Origin: an uncultured Clostridia bacterium
GTDB taxonomy: Bacteria > Bacillota > Clostridia > Oscillospirales > Ruminococcaceae
Assembly: GCA_937871145.1 (NCBI GenBank)
Contig: CALMXN010000355.1
Span: 1 to 5,954, forward strand
Direction: 5' to 3'
DNA: 5,954 nt
The notes beneath the pieces were generated by a model, which had not been told where the DNA came from, ran no database searches, and saw nothing but the letters and a program-made list of their open reading frames with translations. Of this stretch, positions 1-5,954 are shown piece by piece (within the stretch, counting starts at the first letter, position 1; every line of letters starts with the position of its first letter). A program made the position numbers and the translations under genes.

Positions 1-523
1 ATTGAAGGTTGAAGATAACATAACAACAGACCATATTATGCCTGCTGGTGCAAAAATTCTTCCACTCCGCTCAAATATACCTGCAATTTCAAATCACTGC
101 TTTACAGTTTGTGATGAGAACTTCCCTACTCGTGCAAAAGAATATGGAAAAAGCATAATTGTCGGTGGTGCAAACTACGGACAGGGTTCTTCAAGAGAAC
201 ACGCAGCACTTGCTCCATTATACCTTGGTGTAAAAGCTGTTCTTGTTAAATCATTTGCAAGAATACACAGAGCAAACCTTATAAATGCTGGAATTCTTCC
301 TTTGACATTTGCTAATGAGTCTGATTATGAACTTATTTCACTTGGTGATGAGCTTGTACTGACTGACGTAAGAAAGCAGATTGAAGATGGAAAGACAGAA
401 TTCACACTTCTTAATAAGACAAATAGCAAGTCAATAACTGTTAAGTGTGAGTTATCTGGTCGTGCCAAGGATATTATTCTTGCTGGTGGTCTTCTCAATT
501 ACACAAAAGAACAAATAAAATAA
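1..523 (+). CDS. acn: Aconitate hydratase, C-terminal swivel domain (5' end outside window)
   Basis: Only the last 173 codons are present; the frame is open to the left edge (first full codon at base 2), so the start is missing. Aconitase isomerises citrate to isocitrate through cis-aconitate with a [4Fe-4S] cluster in the cytoplasm. The fragment is the LeuD-like swivel domain: it opens with DNITTDHIMPAG and carries GQGSSREHAAL around residues 60-70, the Ser-Ser-Arg active-site loop, followed by VKSFARIHRANLINAGILPL. The cluster-binding cysteines lie in the missing N-terminal part. The wording of these motifs fits the short (about 640-residue) aconitases of Clostridia rather than the roughly 900-residue AcnA type; this is from memory of the family. 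It lies 23 bases before the TraX gene and in the same direction as the isocitrate dehydrogenase gene, whose substrate it makes. A 3-isopropylmalate dehydratase small subunit is less likely because of the TTDHIMPAG and ARIHRANL wording and the neighbouring icd. Confidence 0.95.
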   Translation, partial: LKVEDNITTDHIMPAGAKILPLRSNIPAISNHCFTVCDENFPTRAKEYGKSIIVGGANYGQGSSREHAALAPLYLGVKAVLVKSFARIHRANLINAGILPLTFANESDYELISLGDELVLTDVRKQIEDGKTEFTLLNKTNSKSITVKCELSGRAKDIILAGGLLNYTKEQIK

Positions 524-546
524 TATCTTAGACTGAGTGATATTTT

Positions 547-1269
547 ATGACCGATAACAAAAAGTATTTATCAGCAAATGTACTGAAATATATTGCTATA
601 ATTGCAATGACAATTGACCATATCGCCTGGAATTTTGTTGATAAAATGACTCCTTTGGGACAATGTATGCATATAATTGGTCGTTTAACATTACCTATTA
701 TGAGTTTCTTCATTGCTGAAGGTTATTATAAGACAAGCAATATCAAAAAGTATATCACAAGACTTAGTATTTTTGCTGTTATTTCAGCATTTGCATATAG
801 TTTTTGTAGCTATGGTTTTGATATTTCAAATTATAATAACTTTGGTGTTATCTACACCTTGCTGCTTGGGCTTATTTCTATTATTGTATGGAATGCAGAT
901 TTCGAATTAGTATTTAAGTATGCTATAATTATTGCACTATGCCTTATTTCATTATTTGGAGACTGGCCGATATTTGGAATTTTATATTGCCTAACTTTTG
1001 CAATCTATCATGACGATTATTCATCTCAGTGCAAGGCTTTCGCAATTATTTCAATATGTATGGTGGCAGGTGCTGCATTTTCAAATGTTTATTACGATTT
1101 ATCACCACTCAGAGAGCTATATCAGTTCAGCGTTTTTCTTGCTCTTCCTATTCTTTATCTTTATAATGGGAAAAGAGGAAACGGCGGAAAATTCAATAAA
1201 TGGATATTTTATGCTTACTACCCACTTCACTTAATCGTAATTGGTGTAATAAAGCATTATATAATTTAA
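547..1269 (+). CDS. TraX-family integral membrane protein
   Basis: 240 residues, strongly hydrophobic, with roughly eight or nine predicted membrane segments. The family is named after F-plasmid TraX, needed for N-terminal acetylation of F pilin; chromosomal homologues in Firmicutes are common and mostly uncharacterised. Family landmarks seen are LKYIAIIAMTIDHIAW (13-28), IGRLTLPIMSFFIAEGYYKT (44-63) followed by KKYITRLSIFAVIS (67-80), a GVIYTLLLGL segment (100-109), and the C-terminal NGKRG with KWIFYAYYPLHLIVIG (218-233). The buried Asp-His near the first segment and the His near the last are plausible functional residues (inference). ATG 547 is the first possible start because an in-frame TGA lies at 538-540; only a weak GAGTGA ribosome binding site precedes it. 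It sits between acn (23 bases) and icd (14 bases), so it is almost certainly co-transcribed with them. A membrane acyltransferase acting on a surface component is a guess; no pilus or conjugation gene is in the window. Confidence 0.88.
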   Translation: MTDNKKYLSANVLKYIAIIAMTIDHIAWNFVDKMTPLGQCMHIIGRLTLPIMSFFIAEGYYKTSNIKKYITRLSIFAVISAFAYSFCSYGFDISNYNNFGVIYTLLLGLISIIVWNADFELVFKYAIIIALCLISLFGDWPIFGILYCLTFAIYHDDYSSQCKAFAIISICMVAGAAFSNVYYDLSPLRELYQFSVFLALPILYLYNGKRGNGGKFNKWIFYAYYPLHLIVIGVIKHYII

Positions 1270-1272
1270 TTC

Positions 1273-1278
1273 AGGAGG
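1273..1278 (+). promoter_or_regulatory. Ribosome binding site of icd
   Basis: A consensus AGGAGG lies five bases before ATG 1284. It settles the start of isocitrate dehydrogenase at 1284: the longer frame opening at ATG 1200 would lie inside the TraX coding region, has no such site, and adds 28 residues that match nothing in the family. It is much stronger than the site before traX, so icd is probably translated far better than its upstream neighbour from the same message. Confidence 0.85.
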
Positions 1279-1283
1279 TTAAT

Positions 1284-2498
1284 ATGGCAGATAAAATCAA
1301 AATGTCCACCCCAATCGTTGAGATGGATGGAGATGAAATGACACGCATCATCTGGAAGATGATTAAGGATATTCTTTTGACACCTTATATTGAGTTGAAT
1401 ACAGAATATTATGATCTTGGTCTTGAAAACAGAGAAAAAACTAAAGATCAGGTTACTATTGATTCAGCAGAAGCAACAAAGAAATATGGCATCGCTGTAA
1501 AGTGCGCAACCATTACACCAAATGCACAAAGAGTTGAGGAGTATAATCTGTCAGAAATGTGGAAATCTCCAAACGGTACAATTCGTGCCATTCTAGACGG
1601 TACAGTTTTCAGAGCTCCAATCGTTGTAAAAGGTATAAATCCATTTATTCCAACATGGAAAAAACCAATAACAATTGCGCGTCACGCTTATGGTGATATC
1701 TATAAGAATACTGAAATGAGAGTTTCTGAAGGTTCAAAAGCAGAACTTATTGTTACTGATAAAGACGGTAATGAAACACGTGAGCTTATCCACAACTTCA
1801 AAGATACTGACGGCATAATTCAGGGCGTTCACAATACAGATAAAAGTATTGCAAGTTTTGCAAAGTCTTGCTTTAACTATGCACTTGATGTAAAACAGGA
1901 TATCTGGTTTGCATCAAAAGATACAATATCAAAGAAATATGACCATAGATTTAAAGATATATTCCAGGAGATCTTTGATAAGGATTATAAAGATAAATTT
2001 GATGCCGCTGGAATTGAATACTTCTATACACTTATTGATGATGCTGTTGCTCGTGTTATCCGTTCAGAAGGCGGATATATCTGGGCTTGTAAAAACTATG
2101 ATGGTGATGTTATGTCAGACATGGTCGCTACTGCTTTCGGAAGCCTGGGTATGATGAAATCAGTGCTTGTATCCCCTGAAGGACTTTATGAGTATGAAGC
2201 TGCTCACGGAACTGTTACACGCCACTACTACAAACACTTAAAGGGCGAAAGAACATCAACAAACTCTGTTGCTACACTTTTTGCATGGACAGGTGCGTTG
2301 AAAAAACGTGGTGAACTGGATAATAACGCTGATCTTATAGAATTTGCAGATAAACTTGAACAGGCTACAATTAATACAATTGAAGATGGAGTTATGACTG
2401 GTGACCTTGCTGCTCTGTCAACGCTTGAGAATAAAAGAAATGCCTCAACTGAAGAATTTCTTTTAGCTATCAACGAAAGATTAGTTAAGCTTTTATAA
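1284..2498 (+). CDS. icd: NADP-dependent isocitrate dehydrogenase, eukaryote-like dimeric type
   Basis: 404 residues, full length. It oxidatively decarboxylates isocitrate to 2-oxoglutarate, making NADPH in the cytoplasm. The sequence resembles the homodimeric human IDH1/IDH2 type rather than E. coli Icd. Isocitrate-binding residues are in place: S95, N97 and R101 in WKSPNGTIR, R110, and R133 in ARHAYGD (the counterpart of human IDH1 R132). Also present are Y140, K212 in SKDTISKKYD, and the metal-binding Asp D252, D275 and D279, the last two inside the family signature NYDGDVMSDMVATAFGSLG. R313-H314 in HGTVTRHY correspond to the residues that select NADP over NAD. No catalytic residue is missing. 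The gene follows traX by 14 bases and precedes rex by 27. With acn upstream it forms the citrate to 2-oxoglutarate branch, which in anaerobes mainly feeds glutamate synthesis. Residue equivalences come from memory of IDH1, not from an alignment program. Confidence 0.97.
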   Translation: MADKIKMSTPIVEMDGDEMTRIIWKMIKDILLTPYIELNTEYYDLGLENREKTKDQVTIDSAEATKKYGIAVKCATITPNAQRVEEYNLSEMWKSPNGTIRAILDGTVFRAPIVVKGINPFIPTWKKPITIARHAYGDIYKNTEMRVSEGSKAELIVTDKDGNETRELIHNFKDTDGIIQGVHNTDKSIASFAKSCFNYALDVKQDIWFASKDTISKKYDHRFKDIFQEIFDKDYKDKFDAAGIEYFYTLIDDAVARVIRSEGGYIWACKNYDGDVMSDMVATAFGSLGMMKSVLVSPEGLYEYEAAHGTVTRHYYKHLKGERTSTNSVATLFAWTGALKKRGELDNNADLIEFADKLEQATINTIEDGVMTGDLAALSTLENKRNASTEEFLLAINERLVKLL

Positions 2499-2512
2499 TT
2501 AACACTATTGGT

Positions 2513-2518
2513 GGGAGG
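2513..2518 (+). promoter_or_regulatory. Ribosome binding site of rex
   Basis: GGGAGG, seven bases before ATG 2526, sits in the 27-base gap after icd. It decides the Rex start: in-frame TTG 2508 and GTG 2511 would place this purine tract inside the coding region and add six residues (MVGGRH) with no family support. Confidence 0.8.
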
Positions 2519-2525
2519 AAGACAT

Positions 2526-3164
2526 ATGTCAAAACATAGCTCAATATCGACTTCTGTAATTAAGAGATTACCTCGTTATTATAGATTTCTTAGTGAATTA
2601 CTAACTCAAAATATAGTGCGTATTTCATCGCGAGAGCTTTCTGAGAAAATGAATATAACAGCTTCACAGATAAGGCAGGACCTTAACTGTTTTGGTGGTT
2701 TTGGTCAGCAAGGCTATGGATATAATGTTGAGGATCTTCACAATGAAATAGGAAAAATTCTTGGTATCGATAAAAGCTTTAAAACTATCCTGATTGGTGC
2801 CGGTAACCTCGGAAAAGCTATTGCTACACACATTAACTTTTCAACAAGAGGATGCGAATTGGTTGGAATTTTTGATACAAATTCCGATTTGATCGGAAAA
2901 ACTATTTCTGACATAACAATCAGCAACATTTCTGAAATCAAAAACTTCTGCAAAGAAAAACATCCTGACATAGCAATTCTGTGTATTCCAAAATCAGCTT
3001 CGCAGAGTGTTGCAGATGAACTTGTAAACCTTGGTGTTCACGCTTTCTGGAATTTCAGTCATTACGATCTGAGAATTGACTATGAAGATGTTGTTGTAGA
3101 AAATGTTCATTTAGGTGACAGCTTACTGACACTCACCTATCGCGTAAATAATCTTGATATATAA
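2526..3164 (+). CDS. rex: Redox-sensing transcriptional repressor Rex
   Basis: 212 residues, normal length for Rex. Rex is a cytoplasmic dimer that binds operators when NADH is low and lets go when NADH rises, typically controlling fermentation and NAD-regenerating genes in Gram-positive bacteria. The N-terminal winged helix (about 1-80) starts with the typical VIKRLPRYYRFL (11-22) and has the recognition region ITASQIRQDLNCFGGFGQQG (44-63) followed by YGYNV. The Rossmann domain has the dinucleotide loop GAGNLGKA (91-98) and an acidic residue ending the second strand (GIFD, D117), which fits NAD(H) rather than NADP(H). The C-terminal part has FWNFSHYDL and ends with VENVHLGDSLLTLTYRV, typical of the family dimerisation region. 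It is the last gene of the plus-strand unit, ahead of a strong terminator. Rex genes are often self-regulated, but no convincing Rex operator appears in the window; one could lie before acn, outside it. Confidence 0.97.
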   Translation: MSKHSSISTSVIKRLPRYYRFLSELLTQNIVRISSRELSEKMNITASQIRQDLNCFGGFGQQGYGYNVEDLHNEIGKILGIDKSFKTILIGAGNLGKAIATHINFSTRGCELVGIFDTNSDLIGKTISDITISNISEIKNFCKEKHPDIAILCIPKSASQSVADELVNLGVHAFWNFSHYDLRIDYEDVVVENVHLGDSLLTLTYRVNNLDI

Positions 3165-3220
3165 TAAATATCCCCCGGCATAGTGAACAAGTCCAGTAAA
3201 AACGGACAAAGAAAAAAGAA

Positions 3221-3265
3221 CCCTTCTATGGTAAAATAAAACCATAGAAGGGATTTTTATTTATT
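3221..3265. terminator. Bidirectional intrinsic terminator between rex and the minus-strand pair
   Basis: A perfect 12-bp inverted repeat (CCCTTCTATGGT at 3221-3232, ACCATAGAAGGG at 3241-3252) encloses an 8-base A/T loop. On the plus strand it is followed by ATTTTTATTTATT; on the minus strand the stem is followed by TTCTTTTTTC (complement of 3211-3220). Both sides therefore have the stem plus T-tract of a Rho-independent terminator. It lies 56 bases after the rex stop and 28 bases beyond the stop of the minus-strand gene, so one hairpin serves both convergent units. Apart from this hairpin, the 129-base gap shows nothing recognisable. Confidence 0.93.
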
Positions 3266-3293
3266 GAAGTAATTTCAATACTATGATATAAAG

Positions 3294-5009
3294 TTATTTA
3301 GCAAGAATGCTATCTGTAACAAAAACATACTTTACACTTGATTTCATATCTTTATTGACTCCTGAAAAATTGTCGTTTTCTTTTGATAGCTTCTTTATTG
3401 CAGTGATACGTTGAGATAATCCTTCAGGATCTCCCCCCATTGCAGTAATAATCTTATCAATACCTTCTTTTTTGAATGTCTGAAGACCGGCATCTAACTG
3501 CTGAGCTCCATTATTAAGAGCTTTTATACCCTCAATCAATGTACCTTTCTGACCATCCAACTGACCTAAACCAGTAGCTAGTTCTTTTGCACCTGCGTTA
3601 AGCTGTCCAGCAGAAGCGTCCAATGTCGCTAATGCATTATTGAACTGAACAGAACCTGAAGAAAGTTGCTTATTACCGTTAATTAATGCAGTAGTTCCGT
3701 CTTTAATTCCACCGTTGCCTGATTTCATAGACGCACTGATTAATTCCTGATTATGAATTAATGCTTCATAGCTTTGAATGGTTGCAGTCAACTGTGCCTT
3801 TTGAGCACCTTCTGGTAATGTTGCTGCAATACCTTTTAAGCCCTGGAGAACTTGCTTGTTACCTTGTATAGTCTGATCAAGCTTTAATACTGTGCTGTCT
3901 ATACCAGCAGACAAGCTGTTTAAACCTGCACCAGTTTTTGTAATTCCTGAATTTATACCTTTATAGTTGTTAAGCAATTGACTTGTTCCTGATTTTAATG
4001 CTGATGTTCCGCTTGCCAACTGAGTTGAACCAGCATTCAGCCTTGTTATTGCACTACTCAATAAAACTGTTTTAGCATTAAGCTCAGAAACACCACCAGA
4101 AAGCTTTGATGAGCCAGCAACAAGTGAATTTGTTGCAGTAGTCAGTTTTGACATTGAGCCAAAAACATCACTATTTACTTTCACATCATCATTTAATAAA
4201 TCCAATACATTACCTGTACAAAGTGTTATCGAGGTTTCAAGTGAGAAATTCTTAACATCAGCTGTTACTTCAAATGATTCTGGGATTGCATTAACCGCAT
4301 CCATTTTTAAGCTTTCTTTCAGACCCGGTATTGCTATGCCTTCGACTACTAATCTTTTGCCGTCTGAAATAATCTTACCATTATCAATTTCAACATTCAG
4401 GAATTTATCACTATCAAATATCATTGTTGTTGCCATTAGGTATGGAAGATTTATTTCTTCTTTCTTTCCACTTATAGTTTCATTAACCTTTTTATTGCTT
4501 GTAAATTCATATTTGATTTTTACCTTACCGCTTTTTCCTGCAAGTTCTTCAGCAGAAATCTCTTTTCCGTCAAGTGTATATGTAATTTTTACAGAAACTG
4601 GAGCCTGCTTATCTGAAGTTCCTTTATAGTAAATATCTTTGCCCTTAGCGTCCCAGGTTACTTTTCCATCACTTGTTGTGAATTTTTCATCACCCTTGAC
4701 ATTTTCAATTTCCTTAAGGTCACAAACATCTTCAATAGTACTCAGAGCACCAGGATTCTTAAGCCATCCACTTACAATTGTTTTCTTTGTTGAACCGTCA
4801 GCCTTAAGCTTAAGGTATACTGTTTCATCCTTCTGTACATTGCCTGAAGATGCCTCTCGTGACTCTGATGTTGTAGTTTCAGAACTTACTTTTACAATAT
4901 TAGTTGTTACTTTGGAATCATTATTTTTGTTTATAGCAAATGCTGAAGTTGCACCTGTTGCAATAAGGATTGCTACTATTCCTGCAATAATTTTCTTAAA
5001 ATTTCTCAT
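3294..5009 (-). CDS. Secreted xxxLxxG heptad-repeat protein, partner of MMPL transporter
   Basis: 571 residues from ATG 5009. A signal peptide is clear: basic MRNFKK, a hydrophobic core, and a probable signal peptidase I cut after ATSAFA (residue 25). There is no lipobox Cys. A Ser/Thr-rich linker (about 26-60) follows, then a mostly beta-type domain (about 60-270) beginning ETVYLKLKADGS, then two blocks of Leu-x-x-Gly heptads (289-372 and 435-518) separated by about 62 residues. The C-terminus (SVKYVFVTDSILAK) is not a membrane segment, so the mature protein is probably extracellular or stays anchored by an uncleaved leader. Such heptads (TIGR03057) are known from YhgE/Pip phage-infection proteins and from MMPL-type transporters. 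The gene starts 16 bases after the transporter gene, so the two are probably one operon and one machine. Function and substrate are unknown. The longer reading from 5042 would overlap the transporter gene and lacks a good ribosome binding site. Confidence 0.88.
   Translation of the reverse strand: MRNFKKIIAGIVAILIATGATSAFAINKNNDSKVTTNIVKVSSETTTSESREASSGNVQKDETVYLKLKADGSTKKTIVSGWLKNPGALSTIEDVCDLKEIENVKGDEKFTTSDGKVTWDAKGKDIYYKGTSDKQAPVSVKITYTLDGKEISAEELAGKSGKVKIKYEFTSNKKVNETISGKKEEINLPYLMATTMIFDSDKFLNVEIDNGKIISDGKRLVVEGIAIPGLKESLKMDAVNAIPESFEVTADVKNFSLETSITLCTGNVLDLLNDDVKVNSDVFGSMSKLTTATNSLVAGSSKLSGGVSELNAKTVLLSSAITRLNAGSTQLASGTSALKSGTSQLLNNYKGINSGITKTGAGLNSLSAGIDSTVLKLDQTIQGNKQVLQGLKGIAATLPEGAQKAQLTATIQSYEALIHNQELISASMKSGNGGIKDGTTALINGNKQLSSGSVQFNNALATLDASAGQLNAGAKELATGLGQLDGQKGTLIEGIKALNNGAQQLDAGLQTFKKEGIDKIITAMGGDPEGLSQRITAIKKLSKENDNFSGVNKDMKSSVKYVFVTDSILAK
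3456..3707 (-). repeat. Second block of twelve LxxG heptads (protein-level repeat)
   Basis: In residues 435-518 of the secreted protein a hydrophobic residue (L, I or F) falls at every seventh position, twelve times out of twelve (435, 442 and so on to 512). A Gly follows three residues later in eight of the twelve. The register is never broken. The last heptad (FKKEGID) leaves the pattern and leads into the C-terminal tail. The repeat is seen in the protein only; I see no exact DNA repeat. Confidence 0.85.
3894..4145 (-). repeat. First block of twelve LxxG heptads (protein-level repeat)
   Basis: Residues 289-372 of the secreted protein have Leu or Ile at every seventh position in eleven of twelve heptads (289, 296 and so on to 366; the exception is Thr at 359). 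Gly follows three residues later in eight of twelve. It is separated from the second block by about 62 residues that are out of register with both and contain a helix-break-helix look (LPEGAQKAQLTATIQSYEAL). Two equal-length blocks around a turn suggest an antiparallel helical hairpin (inference). Confidence 0.85.
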
Positions 5010-5018
5010 ATCAATATA

Positions 5019-5024
5019 TCCTTT
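5019..5024 (-). promoter_or_regulatory. Ribosome binding site of the heptad-repeat protein
   Basis: On the minus strand AAAGGA lies nine bases before ATG 5009 and overlaps nothing but the 16-base gap after the transporter stop (5026-5028). It supports the start at 5009, which also yields a textbook signal peptide, over the in-frame ATG at 5042. Confidence 0.75.
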
Positions 5025-5025
5025 C

Positions 5026-5954
5026 TTATATTTTATAGGCATAATCTTTATTTTTCATACCCATAGTAGTTTTACAGATTAATTTATCAAATACCATAAG
5101 CATTGAAGGAAGCATAAACAATACTACGCAGACACTTATCAATGCACCTCTTGCCATCAATGTACATAATGAACTTATCATATCAATATTTGAATATAAC
5201 CCTACACCGAATGTTGCTGCAAAGAAGCTTAAAGCGCTGACTATCAATGACTTGACTGATGTTGAAACAGCTATAGATATTGCGCCTTGCTTATCTTGCC
5301 CTCTGTATCTTTCCTTCTTGTATCTTGTTGTCATCAGTATAGCATAGTCAACTGTTGAGCCGAGCTGAATAGTTCCTATGACAATTGAAGCAATAAATGG
5401 TAGTTTTGTCCCTGTATAGAACGGTATACCCATATTAATAAATATAGCAAATTCAATTATACCTACAAGGATAATTGGTAATGATACTGACTTAAGCACT
5501 AGAGCAATAAGAATGAAAATAGCTGCTATAGAAACTATACTTACAACCTTAAAGTCTTTATCTGTGATATTAATAAGGTCTTTTGTACAAGCTGCTTCAC
5601 CGATAACCATGCCTTTATTATCATATTTCTTTACAATGTCCTGAATCTTTTCAATCTGCTTATTAACATCATCAGTAGCAATCTTATATTCAGAACCTAC
5701 AAGAATAAGCTGCCAGTTATTGCTCTTTAAAGTTTTTGTCAGATGTTCAGGAATAACTTCCTGTGGGATACTGTTACCTATAAGTGAATCCATTCCAAAA
5801 GCAAATGCTGTGCCATCAACAGAATTAATTTCATTGAGCATATTATTTATATCTTTTGATGGAATATCAGGCTTAACAAGAATCATATGTGTTGTACTCA
5901 TATGATATTTTTCATCAAGCTTTGTATTAGCAACTATACTGTCGAGATCCTTTG
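5026..5954 (-). CDS. MMPL/RND-superfamily transporter, C-terminal part (5' end outside window)
   Basis: The frame is open from the right edge to the stop at 5028-5026, giving 308 complete codons. The Met at 5901 is internal: upstream codons (KLDEKYH) stay open and no ribosome binding site precedes it. The fragment starts in the second extracellular domain (about residues 1-134, with MSTTHMILVKPDIPSKD and a VDGTAFAFGMDSLIG segment) and continues into five membrane segments (about 135-153, 158-176, 185-207, 234-251 and 261-287), matching TM8-12 of the family. The GSTVDYAILMTTRYKKER stretch holds an Asp-Tyr pair (residues 202-203) like the pair in MmpL3 TM10 that relays protons, so proton-driven export is likely. 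MMPL proteins move lipids or other hydrophobic compounds; the cargo here is unknown. It is the upstream partner of the secreted heptad-repeat protein. The short basic tail after the last segment (KTTMGMKNKDYAYKI) lies in the cytoplasm by the family topology. Confidence 0.92.
   Translation of the reverse strand, partial: KDLDSIVANTKLDEKYHMSTTHMILVKPDIPSKDINNMLNEINSVDGTAFAFGMDSLIGNSIPQEVIPEHLTKTLKSNNWQLILVGSEYKIATDDVNKQIEKIQDIVKKYDNKGMVIGEAACTKDLINITDKDFKVVSIVSIAAIFILIALVLKSVSLPIILVGIIEFAIFINMGIPFYTGTKLPFIASIVIGTIQLGSTVDYAILMTTRYKKERYRGQDKQGAISIAVSTSVKSLIVSALSFFAATFGVGLYSNIDMISSLCTLMARGALISVCVVLFMLPSMLMVFDKLICKTTMGMKNKDYAYKI

Noticed and set aside
1633..1692. Whether the isocitrate dehydrogenase lacks active-site residues
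   Set aside because: Counting residues by hand finds the expected Arg, Tyr, Lys and Asp positions intact; differences from human IDH1 (for example Ala132 before the key Arg133) are not catalytic.
2484..2503. GTTAA and TTAAC half-sites just before rex, resembling a Rex operator
   Set aside because: The half-sites are ten bases apart, whereas the consensus has four between these core elements, and the left half lies in icd coding sequence. This is a chance A/T inverted repeat.
3191..3207. Small GTCC/GGAC stem after rex
   Set aside because: Four base pairs around a nine-base loop is too weak to call; the strong hairpin 14 bases later explains termination.
5010..5042. Longer N-terminus for the heptad-repeat protein from ATG 5042
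   Set aside because: It would overlap the transporter gene, put eleven charged and polar residues before the signal peptide, and leave the good AAAGGA site unused.
4639..5082. 147-codon open frame on the plus strand, and a 97-codon one at 4336-4629
   Set aside because: Both are antisense to the secreted heptad-repeat gene, have no ribosome binding site and resemble no family. They come from the reversed codon pattern.
5899..5901. ATG 5901 as the true start of the transporter
   Set aside because: The frame stays open to the window edge, no ribosome binding site precedes it, and the family needs a further N-terminal half with TM1-7.

Overview
The window looks like chromosomal DNA of an AT-rich, Gram-positive anaerobe of the Clostridia, possibly Oscillospirales/Ruminococcaceae-like. 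The basis is the A/T-rich codon use, strong AGGAGG-type ribosome binding sites, a Rex redox repressor, a clostridial-type short aconitase, and a split MMPL-type exporter with a secreted xxxLxxG heptad protein. The genus cannot be fixed from this sequence alone.

The left half (1-3164) is a run of four tightly spaced plus-strand genes that looks like one operon. In order they are the C-terminal part of aconitate hydratase (cut by the window edge), a TraX-family integral membrane protein, a complete eukaryote-like NADP-dependent isocitrate dehydrogenase, and the redox-sensing repressor Rex. Gaps are 23, 14 and 27 bases, with no terminator or clear promoter between them. Aconitase and isocitrate dehydrogenase carry out citrate to 2-oxoglutarate, the oxidative branch that supplies glutamate carbon and NADPH in anaerobes. 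Rex, which reads the NADH/NAD+ ratio, is encoded last. The TraX gene is the odd member, since nothing about its family suggests a metabolic role.

A short intergenic stretch (3165-3293) holds a perfect 12-bp hairpin with T-tracts in both directions. It is a shared bidirectional terminator between two convergent units.

The right half (3294-5954) is on the minus strand. The upstream gene, cut by the right edge, is the C-terminal part of an MMPL/RND-superfamily membrane transporter. Sixteen bases after it comes a secreted 571-residue protein with two blocks of twelve in-register Leu-x-x-Gly heptads. The two are probably co-transcribed and work together at the cell surface, but their substrate cannot be read from the sequence.

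I see no rRNA, tRNA, CRISPR array, insertion sequence or riboswitch. Every gene belongs to a recognisable family. The points most worth a second look are the acn-traX-icd-rex gene order and the regular double heptad block of the MMPL partner protein.
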